Shown one piece after another: positions 1-5,756 of a stretch of DNA of 5,756 nucleotides (positions within the stretch are counted from its first letter, which is position 1; every line of letters begins with the position of its first letter). The DNA comes from CAYWNK01 sp047639615. GTDB lineage: Bacteria; Planctomycetota; UBA1135; GCA-002686595. A model generated the notes under the pieces. It was not told the origin of the DNA, did not search any database, and saw only the letters and a program-made list of their open reading frames with translations. The position numbers and the translations under genes were made by a program. The stretch lies in contig JBLIOL010000335.1 of assembly GCA_047639615.1 (NCBI GenBank), positions 1 to 5,756 of the forward strand. Direction: 5' to 3'.

Positions 1-143
1 GCTGCGCCTAGGCCGTCTAGGTCGGCCCATAGGGCCAGGGCGGCGTAGACGGCCAGCCCGAGCACCGCGCCCAGGGCCAGGCGGCGAGCTAGGCCGCTGC
101 CGGCGGTGGGAGACTCGGGAGGGGACTCGAGCGGGTCGCTCAC
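1..143 (-). CDS. Partial membrane protein, possibly lysylphosphatidylglycerol synthase TM-domain (flippase-like) family; 5' end only
   Basis: Only the first 47 codons are in the window; the gene runs off the left edge. The GTG start at 143-141 shares four bases with the TGA stop of the antiporter gene (GTGA overlap), which suggests translational coupling and one operon. No Shine-Dalgarno sequence is visible before it. The peptide opens with a Pro/Ser/Glu-rich hydrophilic stretch (about residues 1-16). A basic 'LARR' follows, then a hydrophobic helix rich in Leu, Ala and Gly (about residues 21-39), then 'WADLDGLGA'. A short tail, Arg-Arg, a first helix and a 'D-x-x-x-L' segment is the usual opening of the UPF0104/lysylphosphatidylglycerol synthase transmembrane family, often found beside glycosyltransferase or lipid genes. 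That assignment is an inference from a very short sequence. What is solid is that a membrane protein starts here; other polytopic families would fit. Confidence 0.6.
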   Translation of the reverse strand, partial: MSDPLESPPESPTAGSGLARRLALGAVLGLAVYAALALWADLDGLGA

Positions 144-2269
144 TGGGTGCTGAACATCTCGGCTGTGGCCTTCTTACCGCGGGTGAAGAGCACGAACACC
201 AGGGCCAGTGCGCCCAAGGCCAGGCACATGAAAGGCAGTGCCTTGCCAATGTCGCCGGCGAAGAAGGCGGCGGGGAAGTAGCCGATGAGTAGGGCTACCA
301 GCATGGTCAGGGCCGCGTACGGAGCTTGAGTGCGCACGTGGTCGATGTGATCCGAACCGCTGGCGATGGAGGACATGACTGTGGTGTCGGAGATCGGCGA
401 GCAGTGGTCGCCGAAGATGGCGCCTTCGAGCACGGCGCCGATGCTCATGACCATCAGCAGTTCGCCGCCGACGCTGCCGTTGCTGCCGAGGCGGAAGGAG
501 AGCCCGACCACCAGCGGCAGCAGGATGCTCATGGTGCTCCAGGAGCTGCCGGTGCTGAAGGCCACGGCGGCGGAGAGAATGAAGAGCATCACCGGTAGCA
601 CGATGTCCGGAATGGAATCGCCCAGAAGTACAGCCAGGTAGCCGGCGGTGCCGAGCTCTTTGCACACGCCGCCGATCATCCAGGCCAGGTAGAGGATCAG
701 GATGGCCACGCCCATGGAACGCAGGGAGGACCAGCCGGCGGAGACGATCGCAGCAGGATCGAGTCCGCGGGTGCGGGCTAGGATCACTGCGATGATCAGG
801 CCGGCAGCGCTTCCGACCATGAGCGGGTAGGCGCCGCTGCCGTTGTAGAGGATTTGGGTCCAGGCTTCGCTGGATGTGAGATCCACGCCGGCGGCGAAGG
901 CGCCGCCGCTCTGCAGGATCATGTACAGGGTGCTGAAGAGGAAGGTCGCCAGGGGAATCAGAGCAACACGCGCGAGGGGCGTTACGCCGGGCGCGGCTTC
1001 GAGGTCGGCGTCATTACCACCACCTAGGGGCGTGGCGCCATCGGCGAGGAGCTTGCCGCCGCGTGCGCGGCACTCGGCTTTGAGCATGGGCCCAAAGTCG
1101 CGGCCGCTCATGGTCACTAGGGCCACGAAGAAGAGCGTTAGCAGGCAGTAGAAGCGATACGGCAGAGTCTGCAGGAAAATGCCGTAGCCCTCGGATGCGG
1201 CGATGCCGGCGTCTGGCAAGCTGGAGCTGAAGGTGCTGACTTCGAAGGCGATCCAGGTGCTGAAGATGCTGATGCCGGCAACGGGTGCGGCCGTGCTGTC
1301 GACGATGTAGGCCAGCTTCTCGCGCGAGACCTTGGCCTTGTCCATCAGCGGGCGCATGGTCGTGCCCACCAGGATCGTGTTGGCGTAGTCGTCGAAGAAG
1401 ATCGCCAGGCCCATGATCCAGGTGGTGGTCTGGCTGGCGCGGGCACCTTCGGCGTAGCGCGAGAGCCTGTCCATCATGCCGCGGATGCCACCGGCGCGAG
1501 TGATCACGCCGACCATAGCGAGCATGAACACCACGAACAGAATGAGGTACGTGCGTTCGTTGTCCTGGAGCTGATCCGCCAGGTACTTCATGGGCACGGA
1601 CTGCAGGCCGAGCATAAGGGCCTCGGCCATGCCGCTGCCGCTGAGCCAAGGGACGAGTACTGCGCCGAGTACGACCCCGGCCAGTAGTGAGATCACCGGC
1701 TTGCGCAGCAGGATGGCGAAGAAGATCGCGATCAGGGGCGGCAGCAGATTCCATTGGTTGGGCGCGCTCCAGGATCGCTGGACCGTGTAGGTGGTCTCCT
1801 CGAACTCGGTCATGGCCCGCGTGGTGGTCATGCCGACGGCCAACTTGCCATCGCTCAACCGTACCTCGAAGGCGGCACCATCCTTGTCGGGCGTCGAGAG
1901 GCTGCGGTCGGAGAGCTGGAAGCCCTTGTCGCCGGCGTAGGCACGCAGGGCGCGGATGATGCTCTGGCGCGACTCCTCGTGGACCATCAGGTCGATCTCG
2001 GTGGCGTCCGGGGTCTCCATGCGTACCCCGCCGATGCGCACGTCGGCGACCTCGTGTGCCTCGTCCCAGACCGTGGCCGGGCTGTCCAGCAAGGTCGCTA
2101 GCAGGCTGGGCACGTCCTCGGGCTCAGGCTCGCCGGCGAGGGTGCCGGCGGGGGAGCTCAGCAGCGCTCCCACGTGGAAGGCGGCTAGCTTTTCAGAGCT
2201 GGCTCCCGGAATCTGGAACAGGCCCAGGACCAGGAGGGCGAAAACGACGAGGGGTATGGCGCGGCTCAT
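140..2269 (-). CDS. nhaC: NhaC-family Na+/H+ antiporter with extra N-terminal extracytoplasmic domain
   Basis: This 709-residue inner-membrane protein probably exchanges Na+ (or a small organic substrate) for protons. The membrane core (about residues 173-700) has roughly 11-13 hydrophobic segments and two signature blocks of the NhaC family. One is 'FFDDYANTILVGTTMRP' near 291-307, with acidic residues inside a membrane helix. The other is 'GDHCSPISDTT' at about 620-630, followed by 'HIDHVRTQAPYA'. A hydrophilic loop at about 393-429 splits the core in two halves. Residues 4-23 form a signal-peptide or anchor-like helix, followed by a hydrophilic domain of about 150 residues that is unusual for the family and probably extracytoplasmic. 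I chose the ATG at 2269 because it puts a basic residue and a hydrophobic helix right at the N-terminus. An in-frame ATG at 2284 is possible, and the ATG at 2380 would overlap the divergent gene. No Shine-Dalgarno sequence is visible. NhaC relatives also include malate/lactate antiporters, so the substrate is unproven. Confidence 0.9.
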   Translation of the reverse strand: MSRAIPLVVFALLVLGLFQIPGASSEKLAAFHVGALLSSPAGTLAGEPEPEDVPSLLATLLDSPATVWDEAHEVADVRIGGVRMETPDATEIDLMVHEESRQSIIRALRAYAGDKGFQLSDRSLSTPDKDGAAFEVRLSDGKLAVGMTTTRAMTEFEETTYTVQRSWSAPNQWNLLPPLIAIFFAILLRKPVISLLAGVVLGAVLVPWLSGSGMAEALMLGLQSVPMKYLADQLQDNERTYLILFVVFMLAMVGVITRAGGIRGMMDRLSRYAEGARASQTTTWIMGLAIFFDDYANTILVGTTMRPLMDKAKVSREKLAYIVDSTAAPVAGISIFSTWIAFEVSTFSSSLPDAGIAASEGYGIFLQTLPYRFYCLLTLFFVALVTMSGRDFGPMLKAECRARGGKLLADGATPLGGGNDADLEAAPGVTPLARVALIPLATFLFSTLYMILQSGGAFAAGVDLTSSEAWTQILYNGSGAYPLMVGSAAGLIIAVILARTRGLDPAAIVSAGWSSLRSMGVAILILYLAWMIGGVCKELGTAGYLAVLLGDSIPDIVLPVMLFILSAAVAFSTGSSWSTMSILLPLVVGLSFRLGSNGSVGGELLMVMSIGAVLEGAIFGDHCSPISDTTVMSSIASGSDHIDHVRTQAPYAALTMLVALLIGYFPAAFFAGDIGKALPFMCLALGALALVFVLFTRGKKATAEMFSTQ

Positions 2270-2282
2270 GCAGGGGACAACC

Positions 2283-2309
2283 ATAGTGTCAGGGCCCAGG
2301 CTTCGGCAA
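2283..2309 (-). promoter_or_regulatory. Weak candidate promoter for the antiporter operon
   Basis: On the minus strand a TTGCCG (2309-2304) is followed after 15 bp by CACTAT (2288-2283). The pair resembles -35 and -10 boxes with short spacing. It would start transcription about 5-10 bases before the ATG at 2269, giving a very short leader, and it would exclude the ATG at 2284 as the start. Both boxes are imperfect and the spacer is shorter than the usual 17 bp, so this is only a candidate. Confidence 0.25.
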
Positions 2310-2335
2310 CGGGGCGGACGCGCGGGGGCCTCACT

Positions 2336-2344
2336 TGCTACCCT
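2336..2344 (+). promoter_or_regulatory. Candidate extended -10 promoter for the coiled-coil protein and asnS
   Basis: TGCTACCCT at 2336-2344 fits the extended -10 pattern TG-N-TAnnnT of housekeeping sigma-70-type promoters in GC-rich bacteria. There is no clear -35 box about 17 bp upstream, where the sequence is G/C-rich, but extended -10 promoters can work without one. A transcript starting near 2351 would leave about 19 bases before the ATG at 2370. Support is sequence pattern and position only. Confidence 0.4.
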
Positions 2345-2369
2345 CTGCCCCAGATACGCACTCCCTGCC

Positions 2370-2978
2370 ATGTACCTCATCCAAGCTCAACCCTCCCCCC
2401 TGGCCCTGCTCCTGGTGGCTCCTGACCAGGGATCGTCCACCAACCTGGCCATCGCCGGGGCTGTGCTCGTCTGCTTGGTACTCGTGGCCTGGTTCACCTT
2501 CCTGAACGCGCGGCAGCTGTACAAGCTGCGCCGGGAGCTGGATCCCGTTCGCCAGCTGGATGCCATCGAGCAGCATCTGGCGCGACTGGTGGGGGACGAG
2601 GGCAGCCCCGAATTGCGCCGAGTGGAGCACGTGCTGGTGGACATTCGTGATGGCCAGAAGCGCTTTGAAGAGCGCATCGTGAGCCTGACCGAATCCCAAG
2701 GCCGTGCTGCCAGTGCGGGAGAAGCCCCGATCCCTGGCGCGGGTCTCTCGCACACGGCCGGCCTGGCCGAGCGGGTGGTCACGCGCCTGTTGGCCATGGG
2801 CTTCGAGCGCATCGAAGTGCTCAGCTCCACGGAGGAGCAAGCCAAGCTGCTCGAAGAGGGCGGCAGCCTCGTGGTCGAAGCGCGTCGCGGCGGTTCCCTG
2901 CACAAGGGCCGCGTGTCTATCGAGAACGGCGGCATCGCCAGTGTTCAGCTGCGCTCGGCTTTCCAGGCCTTTCCCTAA
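2370..2978 (+). CDS. Hypothetical membrane-anchored coiled-coil protein
   Basis: I do not recognise this 202-residue protein. After a hydrophobic N-terminus (about residues 8-17) and a polar stretch, residues 27-44 form one clear transmembrane helix. Next comes a charged, heptad-rich segment (about 47-110) with regularly spaced Leu, Ile and Val, a probable coiled coil. A low-complexity Ala/Gly/Pro linker (about 112-126) leads to a small mixed alpha/beta domain (about 130-202) containing 'LLAMGFERIEVLSS', 'GSLVVEARRGG' and 'GRVSIENGGIASVQL', which looks like a helix followed by beta strands. The likely topology is a single-pass inner-membrane protein with the coiled coil and C-terminal domain in the cytoplasm, because positive residues follow the helix. 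The ATG at 2370 is chosen because upstream in-frame codons lie antisense to the antiporter gene. No Shine-Dalgarno sequence is present. asnS starts 67 bp downstream on the same strand, so the two may share a transcript. Function is unknown. Confidence 0.8.
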   Translation: MYLIQAQPSPLALLLVAPDQGSSTNLAIAGAVLVCLVLVAWFTFLNARQLYKLRRELDPVRQLDAIEQHLARLVGDEGSPELRRVEHVLVDIRDGQKRFEERIVSLTESQGRAASAGEAPIPGAGLSHTAGLAERVVTRLLAMGFERIEVLSSTEEQAKLLEEGGSLVVEARRGGSLHKGRVSIENGGIASVQLRSAFQAFP

Positions 2979-2982
2979 TCCA

Positions 2983-3005
2983 CGTTTCGAACCTCCATCG
3001 AAACG
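2983..3005. repeat. Perfect 8-bp inverted repeat with 7-nt loop upstream of asnS
   Basis: CGTTTCGA (2983-2990) and TCGAAACG (2998-3005) are exact reverse complements separated by seven bases (ACCTCCA). The element begins five bases after the stop codon of the coiled-coil gene and ends 40 bases before the asnS start. In RNA it would form a stable hairpin. It has no T-tract after it, so it is not a standard intrinsic terminator. It could be a protein-binding dyad, an RNA processing or attenuation hairpin, or a weak terminator between the two genes. Confidence 0.6.
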
Positions 3006-3045
3006 CACGTCTGATTCCCTGCCCCCCGGCACCCCCGTACTCGAG

Positions 3046-4344
3046 ATGAGCACCGTTACGACCGTCGAGCGCCTCAGCCAACACATTGGCGAGACCGTCA
3101 CCTTGCAAGGCTGGGTTTACGCCCGCACCTCCAAGGGCAAGCTGCACTTCGTCCAACTGCGGGATGGCACGGGCTTCGTCCAGTGCGTCCTGTTTCAGAA
3201 GAATGTGCCTACGGATCTCTTCGAGGCCGTGGCTGCAGCTGGCCAGGAATCGAGCTTGGAGCTGACCGGCGAGGTGATCGCTGATGAGCGCGCACCCGGC
3301 GGGGTCGAGCTCAAGGTCTCCGAGGGCAAAGTGATTTGCAGCACCTCGGAGTTCCCGATCAGCCCCAAGGAACACGGCACGGACTTCCTGCTCTCGAAGC
3401 GTCACCTCTGGCTGCGCAGCAAGCGCCAGTGGGCCGTGCTGCGTATTCGTGATGCGGTCATCACGGCCCTGCGCAACTTCTTCGACGAGCGCGGCTTTTT
3501 GTGCGTGGATTCACCCATGTTCACGCCGGCTGCCTGCGAGGGCACCAGCACGCTCTTCGAACTGGACTACTTCGATGGCAAGGCCTACCTGACCCAGTCC
3601 GGTCAGCTCTACGCTGAGGCCTCGGCCATGGCCTTCGGCAAGGTCTATTGCTTCGGTCCCACCTTCCGCGCGGAGAAGTCCAAGACCCGTCGCCACCTGA
3701 CCGAGTTCTGGATGCTTGAGCCCGAGATGGCTTTCGCTGAGCTCGAGGACGTCATGCAATTGGGCGAGGACATGATCGTGCACGTGATCAAGAAGGTGCT
3801 CGAACGCCGCGGTCCCGAGTTGGAAGCGCTGGAGCGCGATCTCGACAAGCTCACCTGCATCACCGGCGATTTTCCGCGCATCACTTACGAGGAGGCCTCC
3901 AAGATCCTCCTGGCGCACCCCGACTCGAACTTTGTTGCGGGCGACGACTTCGGTGCTCCGGACGAGACAATTCTCTCCGAGATGCACAAGCAGCCGCTCC
4001 TGATCACGCACTACCCCAAGGCGATCAAGTCCTTCTACATGAAGACCGACACGGAGGACCCGAGCAAGGTCCAGTGTGTGGACTTCATCGCGCCCGAGGG
4101 CGTGGGCGAGATCATCGGCGGCAGTCAGCGCGAGGAAAACCTCGACGTGCTACTGGCCGCCATCCGCGAGCACGAGCTGCCCGAGGAGGAGTTCGATTGG
4201 TATCTGGATCTGCGCCGCTACGGCTCGGTACCGCACGGCGGCTTCGGCCTGGGTCTGGAGCGCTTCGTGGGTTGGATCTGCGGCATCGAGCACGTGCGTG
4301 AGGCTTCGCCTTTCCCGCGCATGATGACGCGCATCCGCCCCTAG
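3046..4344 (+). CDS. asnS: Asparaginyl-tRNA synthetase
   Basis: This cytoplasmic class IIb aminoacyl-tRNA synthetase uses ATP to charge tRNA-Asn with asparagine. The 432-residue length matches the compact form of the family (about 430 in Bacillus). An N-terminal OB-fold anticodon-binding domain spans about residues 15-104, with 'QGWVYARTSKGKLHFVQLRD' at 21-40. The catalytic domain follows: motif 1 around 145-160 with Pro157, and motif 2 at 207-228, starting 'FRAEKSKTRRHLTEFWMLEP' with the ATP-binding Arg208. 'GEIIGGSQREENLDVL' is at 354-369, and motif 3 is 'GGFGLGLER' at 398-406 with Arg406. The 'RRYGSVPHGG' run and the 'EFWMLEPEM' form of motif 2 indicate AsnRS rather than AspRS. The start is the first ATG before the OB-fold; the upstream in-frame extension would overlap the preceding gene. 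No strong Shine-Dalgarno sequence is seen, only GAG directly before the ATG. It may be co-transcribed with the coiled-coil gene. No catalytic motif is missing. Confidence 0.96.
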   Translation: MSTVTTVERLSQHIGETVTLQGWVYARTSKGKLHFVQLRDGTGFVQCVLFQKNVPTDLFEAVAAAGQESSLELTGEVIADERAPGGVELKVSEGKVICSTSEFPISPKEHGTDFLLSKRHLWLRSKRQWAVLRIRDAVITALRNFFDERGFLCVDSPMFTPAACEGTSTLFELDYFDGKAYLTQSGQLYAEASAMAFGKVYCFGPTFRAEKSKTRRHLTEFWMLEPEMAFAELEDVMQLGEDMIVHVIKKVLERRGPELEALERDLDKLTCITGDFPRITYEEASKILLAHPDSNFVAGDDFGAPDETILSEMHKQPLLITHYPKAIKSFYMKTDTEDPSKVQCVDFIAPEGVGEIIGGSQREENLDVLLAAIREHELPEEEFDWYLDLRRYGSVPHGGFGLGLERFVGWICGIEHVREASPFPRMMTRIRP

Positions 4345-4400
4345 GAGCGTGGCTCGCGAAGTTGGCTATGTGCGACACGCCCCTAAGTTAGCGCTTGTCC
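4345..4400. other. Convergent intergenic gap, no convincing terminator
   Basis: These 56 bp separate the stops of asnS and the HEAT-vWA gene, which run toward each other, so transcripts from both sides should end here. Visible structures are small: GAGC-GTG-GCTC (4345-4355), a bulged hairpin with arms GGC/GTG and CAC/GCC (4364-4381), and the palindrome CTAAGTTAG (4383-4391). None is followed by a T-tract on either strand. Termination may be Rho-dependent or rely on these weak hairpins. Confidence 0.4.
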
Positions 4401-5756
4401 CTAGCGGACTTCCAAGTACTCGCCACCAGTCGAGGCGGTCAGATCCTTTAGTAGGGTCTGGCCGCTTTGAAATGTAATCGCGTGGATGCGCACCTGGCGC
4501 AGGCTGCCCAGGCGTGTGAGCTCGGTCAGGATCTTCTCCGCATCGACGAACTTACCAACGGTCGGATCCCCGTCCGAGAGGATCACGATGGTGTCCACTT
4601 GGTCGTCGGACAGGGCCTTGGCTACGGCGTCGTAGAGAGCCGTGCCGCCGTCGGCGTCCTGACGCTCCATGAAGCGTAGGGCGCTCTTGCGCACGGTCGG
4701 CGTCATCGCGGTCAAGCGCTTCTTCATGCTGCGCAGCTTGGCCTCGAAGAAGATCAGGTTGAAGAGGTAGCCCTCGGGGAGGTTCTCCAAGGTGCGCCGT
4801 AACTCGCGCTTGACCACCTCCAAGCGTGTGTCTCCAGCGTAGGCCGGTTGGTTCATGGAGCCGGAGACATCGAGCACGAAACAGATGTGGTCGCTATCCA
4901 GTTGCAGGCCGTAAAAGGCCGCCTGGGTGGGGCTCTGGCGCAGGTGCTCCAGGCGTGCGAGCTGGGCCGCTTGAGCCTTGTCGAGGGTGGGCACTTCGAA
5001 GACGGCGCCCTCCGCCTTCCACCAGGCCAGCCAGCGTGCCTGCTTGGGTCCGTGGTCCAGCCCGGTCATGGTTAGCAGGGCTTGGTGCATGTGCTGCCTC
5101 ACGCGCAAGCGGTCCTGACCAAGAGCCGTGATCAGGATGGGGATGCTGGCCTTGCGGCGCAGCTGGGCGAGCGAGTGCACGGCCGCCATGCGCACGGCGA
5201 AGTTCGCATCCTTGAGCAGCCCGAGGAGCGCGGCCTGGGCTGCGTCGCTGCGCATCTGGCCGAGCACCTTGGTGATGCCCATGCGCGTGGCCCAGTCGCG
5301 GCTCCCTAGCTTCTCGAGGGCCAGGATCTCGAACGCGGCGCGGTCCGTAGCTATGCGCCATTGCTCGAGCCAGCAAACTTCGCGCAGGCGTGGGTCCTTG
5401 TCTCGCTCGAGGCGCTTGATGGCGGGCAGGTGACCGAAGTGGCCGCGGCGTGCCAGGGCGTTCACGGCGCACAGCCGCAACTCTGCTTGCTTGGAGCGCA
5501 AGCCATCCAGCAGCCATCGCTCCACTTCCGGCTGGGCCAGCTCCGCTAGGGCATCGAGGGCGAGGATCTTGCTAGCGATAGGGACCTTCTGGTGCAGCAG
5601 CTTGCGCAGGGTCTTGATGGACTCGGGATCCTTGAAGCTGGCCAAGCAAGAGATGCCTTGGGCGCGGGTGCCGGAGTAGGGCGCGCGAAAGTGCGTCAGC
5701 AGTTGCTCGAGTGCGGCTGCATCGCCTTGCTCGACCAGGGGCACCAGCAATCCACC
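4401..5756 (-). CDS. HEAT-repeat and von Willebrand factor A domain protein (5' end outside the window)
   Basis: At least 449 residues are visible, and the frame stays open to the right edge. The only possible start near the edge is a TTG at 5750, so the true N-terminus almost certainly lies outside. Residue numbers here count from that TTG. Residues 1 to about 225 hold around seven helical HEAT-type repeats of about 30 residues, with pairs such as 'RLCAVNALARRG' and 'VRMAAVHSLAQLRR'. A linker with 'LTMTGLDHGPKQARWLAWWK' (226-245) precedes the vWA domain (about 287-449). The vWA metal site (MIDAS) is complete: DVSGS at 294-298, Thr370 in 'GGTALYDA' and Asp393 in 'LSDGDPTVG'. HEAT repeats mediate protein contacts and an intact MIDAS binds a divalent ion and ligand, so a scaffold or adhesion role is plausible. 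The substrate is unknown. The stop codon follows directly after the last vWA strand. No membrane segment is visible; a signal peptide could lie in the missing part. Confidence 0.88.
   Translation of the reverse strand, partial: GGLLVPLVEQGDAAALEQLLTHFRAPYSGTRAQGISCLASFKDPESIKTLRKLLHQKVPIASKILALDALAELAQPEVERWLLDGLRSKQAELRLCAVNALARRGHFGHLPAIKRLERDKDPRLREVCWLEQWRIATDRAAFEILALEKLGSRDWATRMGITKVLGQMRSDAAQAALLGLLKDANFAVRMAAVHSLAQLRRKASIPILITALGQDRLRVRQHMHQALLTMTGLDHGPKQARWLAWWKAEGAVFEVPTLDKAQAAQLARLEHLRQSPTQAAFYGLQLDSDHICFVLDVSGSMNQPAYAGDTRLEVVKRELRRTLENLPEGYLFNLIFFEAKLRSMKKRLTAMTPTVRKSALRFMERQDADGGTALYDAVAKALSDDQVDTIVILSDGDPTVGKFVDAEKILTELTRLGSLRQVRIHAITFQSGQTLLKDLTASTGGEYLEVR

Noticed and set aside
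1014..1754. A 246-codon open frame on the minus strand inside the antiporter gene
   Set aside because: It is a shifted frame of the NhaC coding sequence. The translation is an Arg/His/Pro-rich low-complexity string, while the other frame carries conserved NhaC motifs.
1956..2369. In-frame upstream extension of the coiled-coil gene
   Set aside because: These codons lie opposite the antiporter's N-terminal coding region and encode a Ser/Arg/Pro-rich sequence. The ATG at 2370 sits just after the candidate promoter and begins a sensible membrane protein.
2270..2380. In-frame extension of the antiporter to the ATG at 2380
   Set aside because: It would place Arg/Pro-rich residues before the signal-like helix, cross the whole divergent promoter region and overlap the start of the plus-strand gene.
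2704..3045. In-frame upstream extension of asnS by 114 codons
   Set aside because: It would overlap most of the C-terminal half of the coiled-coil gene in another frame and adds an Arg/Ser/Pro-rich stretch not found in AsnRS. The ATG at 3046 gives a normal N-terminus.
2979..3045. T-box leader or riboswitch upstream of asnS
   Set aside because: The gap is only 67 bp. It lacks a T-box consensus, a specifier loop and a terminator/antiterminator pair, and holds only one simple hairpin.
2331..3101. A 256-codon open frame on the minus strand opposite the coiled-coil gene and the asnS start
   Set aside because: It is antisense to two better supported genes. Its translation is rich in His, Gln, Arg and Gly without domain features, and it would overlap the antiporter start region. 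Long antisense frames are expected at this GC content.
3511..4011. A 166-codon open frame antisense to asnS
   Set aside because: It is a shadow of the strongly conserved AsnRS catalytic domain, with no recognisable domain of its own.
4345..4400. Bidirectional intrinsic terminator between the convergent genes
   Set aside because: The hairpins are short or bulged and no run of T follows on either strand.

Overview
This is a GC-rich (estimated by eye at roughly 60-65%), gene-dense bacterial chromosomal window. It holds five protein-coding genes, two of them cut by the window edges. Recognisable Shine-Dalgarno sequences are missing before most starts. The right-hand gene combines HEAT repeats, a Trp-rich 'LTG...W..WW' linker and a C-terminal von Willebrand A domain. 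I associate that architecture with Planctomycetes-like genomes, so a planctomycete or related lineage is my best guess. This is an inference from style, not a demonstrated assignment.

Layout, left to right. (1) Positions 1-143, minus strand: the first 47 codons of a membrane protein, possibly of the lysylphosphatidylglycerol-synthase transmembrane (flippase-like) family. Its GTG start overlaps the stop of the next gene by 4 nt. (2) Positions 140-2269, minus strand: a full NhaC-family sodium/proton antiporter with an uncommon signal-like N-terminus and a hydrophilic N-terminal domain of about 150 residues. (3) Positions 2270-2369: a divergent promoter region of 100 bp. (4) Positions 2370-2978, plus strand: a 202-residue unrecognised protein with one membrane anchor, a coiled coil and a small C-terminal domain. 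(5) Positions 2979-3045: a 67-bp gap with a perfect 8-bp inverted repeat. (6) Positions 3046-4344, plus strand: asparaginyl-tRNA synthetase (asnS) with all class II motifs. (7) Positions 4345-4400: a short convergent intergenic gap. (8) Positions 4401-5756, minus strand: the C-terminal part of a HEAT-repeat/vWA protein with an intact MIDAS metal site, whose N-terminus lies beyond the window.

The arrangement suggests three transcription units. The antiporter and the flippase-like gene form a leftward, probably translationally coupled pair. The coiled-coil protein and asnS run rightward and may be co-transcribed. The HEAT-vWA gene converges on asnS. I see no mobile element, CRISPR array, tRNA, rRNA or phage gene, and nothing that amounts to a defence or other novel multi-gene system. 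The least explained items are the coiled-coil protein next to asnS, the antiporter's extra N-terminal domain and the HEAT-vWA protein.
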